The notes beneath the pieces were generated by a model. The model ran no database searches. It saw only the letters and a program-made list of their open reading frames with translations, and had not been told where the DNA came from. Shown here piece after piece: positions 59,644-64,000 of a DNA stretch of 64,000 nucleotides. The first letter of the stretch is position 1; every line of letters starts with the position of its first letter. The position numbers were made by a program, and so were the translations under genes. The DNA is from Apostichopus japonicus (Eukaryota > Echinodermata > Holothuroidea > Aspidochirotida > Stichopodidae): positions 6,302,001 to 6,366,000 of the forward strand of contig NC_092573.1 in NCBI RefSeq assembly GCF_037975245.1, written 5' to 3'.

Positions 59644-60142
59644 CCACGAGACCGAAGGTTCGCGAGACCGAATTTAAAAGAGGTCCGCGACACCGAAGGT
59701 CTTCGAGACCGAGGTCTGCGAGACCGAAACTATTACTAGGCCCTGCGAGACCGAAACTATTACTAGACCTTTAATAGTGGTAAGACAAATATTATTATCG
59801 GTAATATTACGTTGATAAAGCGCGTAATTAAAAATAATTTACAGCCATTTATTTCCATAGTGGATACCAGTGACTTGCGCAAGGGGGATGGTCGGCTTGC
59901 ATTGATACTACGTAACCAGAGGGGGTTGCATGGAGAGAAAGGCCCCGCTCTCAAAAGTCTCGCTGCCCCAAATGAAATTTTAGAATACAATTTAATTTAA
60001 TAATTAGATATAGCGATAGCCTATTTTAAACAATATTGCCCCCCTTGTCAATCTCTTCGACCCCCTCTGAAGCCCCGCTAATGAAAAAGTCTAGTTACGC
60101 CTATCAATGGACCATCGGTCTCGCGGACCTTCGGTCTCGTGG
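59644..60142. mobile_element. MITE with multiple GAGACCGAA units in its ends
   Basis: CCACGAGACCGAAGG followed by T.CGCGAGACCGA starts at 59644, and its inverted copy ends at 60142, giving 28-bp TIRs with one mismatch. The left end carries further direct copies of GCGAGACCGAA (to about 59760), two of them followed by ACTATTACTAG. The interior (59870-60105) contains GGGGTTGCATGGAGAG and CCCCCTCTGAAGCCCCGCTAATG blocks, which look like a nested decayed hAT-type fragment. No transposase. Confidence 0.65.
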
Positions 60143-62970
60143 AATTCCCCCCCCCCCCCCATTTTTCTTTACTTGGTAACACAAATTTTTTACCTTGATC
60201 ATCTTCGCGACCCTCCAGTGTCGAATGTTGTCTGGGAGGAATTAGTATCCCTCTCACATTTGAGAAGAGTCTGTTTGATGAAGGGTGCTTCGTTGCAAAA
60301 GAAGATTATTTTATTTTGTAACTTTTTAAGTAATATATATTCAATATTTTTTCCACTTTTCCTATACAAATATCGGCAATTTTTCTTTCTCCCGACTTTT
60401 TGGCGACACTTGAAAATGTTTTGAAAATTCTAGAAAAGTTCACCACCTCCTGTGTGAATGGCTGCAGGATACAACAAAGCGTACCAAATTTATTCAATTT
60501 TACGCAGTTAAAAGTAGTTTTTCACTTTGCAATACAATGTAACGGCATTTTGTTTAAACAGTATAATATAAACATGCCCTTTTCGACTTACCTATAAACT
60601 CATTTGGATGATTTCCAAGTAATCGCTGCGTCCTCTTTCCCTTCCTTTTCCAAACCACAAGATAATATTAATGTCCAACCATTCGCAACAGATTGATATC
60701 AACTTTGTTCCATCAATGCGTAATGAATTCGGAAAAGTGTGGATCACTGCTTCCTCGTGAATTCCAACTTTTATGTTAACGTCCTTTTTACAAATTACAG
60801 GATTTAAAGACCTGAATGGTAGTCTTTCAAAGAAGACTTAAACCCCCTTAAAAGTCTATTGTGATGTGAACGTCAGTCTTTCATTCTTTTTTTCTTATAA
60901 AATAGGTTCGTTTTAAGAACTTCCTATAGTGTAAAGAGGTCTTCCATGTCAATCGAAGAGCTCATTGTATGTAATATGTTAACCTAACAGTGTTAAAGGG
61001 GGGCACCTAGTTCGGTTTGGATTTCTCACAAGTGACTTGTTCTTTGCCTTACTTTGCAACATACAACTTATATCAGATTAAACCTTGACAGTGAGTACCT
61101 ATGACAATATGTACTTCAAGGATCACTCACACACAAAGTAACTTATACCCTTATTCACATCCTGTTTTATTATTTGTTTTATTTGTCTATGGCTTTTCGT
61201 CTGTTTTATTTGGTTATGTTTAAGGTTTTCTTATTCTTGGTGTCTATAAGTGTGTCGTTTTTTTCTCTTTTCTCTTCTTTTCTGTTTTTTTTATATCTAT
61301 TTTTATTTTGGTTTTTGGCCCATATGCAATTTGAACTCTAGTTTACTCTTTTTTTTTGGTGGGGGGGGGGGGGGACGGGGGTAACAGTTTCACACAGTTA
61401 GACAGGAGCATTTTCTTTACTTCAATGAATAGAAAGTTTCTGCTGCTGCTTCTGCTTCTGTTAGATACTCGTTAAAAATGGCCGCAGCAGTGCTAATAAC
61501 AATGCGTGGGCAATCTTGTCTTAAAAACCTCAAGACTAGGGCTCTCTTTAACAGCCAAGGATTGTGTATTCCAGTCTTTTGTAGTCCTAGGATAGAAATA
61601 TAGAATATGTATAACAGGCTCTACAGTCGAGAGACTATGCTATACAAGTTACCACTTACCCTTAATGGTTCTGGGGCCGTCAAACACATAAAAAGGTGAA
61701 TTTACATTATAGAATGTTTCACGAACAGAAAGAAGAAGATAAAATGAAGTGAAAAAAAATGAACATTTCTTTTGTTGGTGACTAACTTAGAGTCCCTGGT
61801 TATATGCAAGCGTTAGACGTGCTGTTGTATACAAAATACACACTCTCTTTAAATTAGTAAGGAATGTTTCTTCGTCTCACAAGTACCATTATCCAAATAG
61901 GCCCCATCAAAAGCGAGTGCCATCAAAGTTTCTGATACCGTTTTGTACGAATCAAGCGAAGCGATCATGGTTCCCTGACAGAGATTACAGTTGTATTCAT
62001 CTTCATGGTATTAGTGACTGAGGGGTTGCAAAACACGGTCTAATCTTATAACGATAATGTGAGAGGTTCATTGGATGTTTATCGATATAGCCTAAGAAGA
62101 CATATAGATTTAGAGTAATCACGCGTAAACAAATACCAGTTGTAAAGCTTGTCTTACACGTACAATGACATGGTGACGACGTATAGACTTCATGCAGACT
62201 ACAGACGATATACAAGATGGAGGAGAAATGCTGGATTGAGAGTTTAACGAGGTCAACAGTAAAGAAGACATCACCCATGCTTTGCGACAGACTGGGTAAA
62301 CTTTAATCTCCAGTAAACTCACATGACAACAGTAAAATCTGGATTTATCGGATGACCACGTTTATCCGGACCCTGGAAGATCAGCCATTACTCGGAATCC
62401 TATCGCCTCCCCCCTCCCCCCATCCCCTCACCCCTCCCAAATATATGTTTCTCGCTCGTGGTCTTATTACATTCCTGTACTGTAAATTCCAGTACAAAAT
62501 GTTTTTGCAATCAAAAGTTGTCACCAAACGATATAGCACTCTTTGTCCAAGTCTACATACCCGATAAGCGCAAGAAAACGGACCGCCATTTTATCCGCCG
62601 GCCGAATAGTAAACTTGTATTTGTTTGTATTGTGTTTTAATATATATTTGGGGTGTGTGTTTCGGAGGGGGGGGCGGGGGGTAGGGCGGTTGAGGATCTT
62701 TATCAATATCATGCAAAAGTACATACTTATCTAAACAATCGTTATCGCATGTTAGGATACTCATCCCTAACGTATTTCTCCGTGAGTTGACGTCACCGTA
62801 ACCATGCCATCATTTTTAACGTAAAATAAAATGACTATGGGGTTTCTTGTATACGAGAAATACGAGTACACAGTACGAGAATAACCGTTCAGGCACCACC
62901 AACGTGTGAATGTGGGCAAGGTAGAACTTATGCGTTATTATGATATTGCTGTCCACGTTATAAACAAGCG
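60143..62970. other. Non-coding interval
   Basis: No exon is supported. It has a C run at 60147-60160, a T-rich block at 61258-61360 and a G run at 61360-61378. Minus-strand frames at 62003-62322 are open but show no domain or convincing splice site. Confidence 0.5.
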
Positions 62971-62973
62971 TGC

Positions 62974-63018
62974 GGCGGGTGGGGCGGGTGGGGCGGGTAG
63001 GGCGGGTGGGGTGGGGGA
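62974..63018 (+). repeat. GGGTGGGGC repeat, G-quadruplex candidate
   Basis: GGCGGGTGGGGCGGGTGGGG-type units repeat for about 45 bp with ten or so G-runs and one- to two-base loops. Confidence 0.85.
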
Positions 63019-64000
63019 TTTGAATAGATGATACGTTTAGATCACCGCAAGATGTAAACTGAACATGATGTATTATACTCTATTGACAATTTGCTCCCAA
63101 AAAAATTTACTGAAATTGTTGCCAACCTCACCTCACCTCACCTATCGAGGCTCTGAACTGAAAAGTACCCATTAATGGGGCATACCCAAATGTAATGAGA
63201 ACGTGGTGTGGATTTTCCACTTTTATTTGTATCAAAAAGACCGTTGAACCTCTGTGAGCAATGACGGCAAGTCTTAGCCCCATCGCTCTAGTATACAAAA
63301 CCAGAAAACCAAGTCATTAAGTGAAATGAGTTCCAACTTTAAAAAAAAAAAAAATCGAAAACTCCTCTTCAACTCTTATACTCATATATATAGTTCAGTG
63401 TTGGTATGTATATGCCTCTTCATGCGACAATGTGCCTTCCCAAGGGCCATCGGTCAAAGGTCATATAACCAAATTTGGGGTGAGATATATAAACTCCAAG
63501 TATTGCTTACTTCATGGTTTATTTATTGATGTATTTTTACATGTTACTGTTGTGTCCGAAATGTGTATTAATGTTGTATGTCGTTTCTTATAATGTTGCG
63601 AAATTCAAAATGATGCAAAAGGTCGCTTGAAAGTCTGCAAGAATATTGTATATCAACACGAAAAGTGCTTCCACATAAAATAAAATAACGATTTTAAATC
63701 TTGATTCACTGTTTCTATACAGATATTAATATGGAAGATACTAGGGATTGTAATCTGAATTTTTTTTAAAAATTGTCCAAAGCTGGACAGATTATGCATC
63801 CCATTTCTGACGTGTTTATGATAACCTTTTAATAATCTGGACTTTCACTTACAGCGAATTTATCTTTTTCATGAACACGCACGATTCTGGTAGTTGAGAA
63901 TACTGACAATGACATCTTTGAGGGTAGCACTTTCTAGGAATTCTTATACGAAGACGTGTTGGAGATGTCTCCTATACTTTCTGTCGACCTTGAACACTAC
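63019..64000. other. Non-coding right end
   Basis: No gene recognised. There is a short CTCAC repeat at 63125-63141 and a poly-A run at 63341-63353. Confidence 0.5.

Noticed and set aside
59655-59675. GGTTCGCGAGACC as a tRNA B box
   Set aside because: It is part of the GAGACCGAA terminal repeat and no tRNA fold surrounds it.

Overview
The window looks like a piece of a marine invertebrate deuterostome genome, possibly an echinoderm. This is inferred and not proven. Supporting signs are intron-split genes with GTAAGT-type donors, a class A GPCR exon most like kisspeptin receptors, Copia, Penelope-like and LINE remnants, many terminal-inverted-repeat elements with clear target-site duplications, and long simple repeats. 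There are no bacterial-style operons, and nearly all open frames are short and unsupported.

Layout. 1-3.9 kb: non-coding, with a G-rich tract and a 56-bp minisatellite. 3.9-4.35 kb: first coding exon of a GPCR on the minus strand that runs out of the window to the left. 9.4-14.1 kb: a cluster of four TIR elements, each flanked by a direct duplication. Beginning in that cluster, 12.3-21.6 kb holds a probable three-exon gene on the plus strand whose exon phases agree; its large intron contains two of these elements and one 4.7-kb transposon copy. 20.9-21.2 kb: Penelope-type GIY-YIG remnant. 23.8-24.2 kb: two perfect-arm palindromes beside a first-exon candidate. 25.8-28.1 kb: dead LINE with a candidate solo LTR inside. 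29.0-29.7 kb: diverged tandem repeats and a chimeric U2-snRNA/tRNA-like short element. 31.4-36.2 kb: second copy of the 4.7-kb transposon, inverted relative to the first. 36.6-45.3 kb: octamer satellite, foldback element, hAT-type MITE, a 1-kb pentanucleotide array and AT tracts. 45.3-64 kb: mostly non-coding, with tandem repeats, two candidate exons on the minus strand and two more palindromic elements.

Most notable signal. Two copies of one transposon (14601-19309 and 31448-36172) face each other across 12.1 kb. Both end in the 17-bp inverted repeat CAGTTGGAAGTCTGACC, and each has its own 4-bp target duplication (CGTA and TAAA), so they inserted independently. Both carry the same broken Copia LTR-PBS-gag fragment and two promoter-proximal first-exon modules with splice donors, one reading inward and one reading outward toward flanking DNA. 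No transposase was recognised, so the element looks non-autonomous. It behaves as a vehicle that duplicates captured retrotransposon and exon cargo.

Limits: all family calls come from reading motifs by eye. No alignment, profile search or expression data was available.
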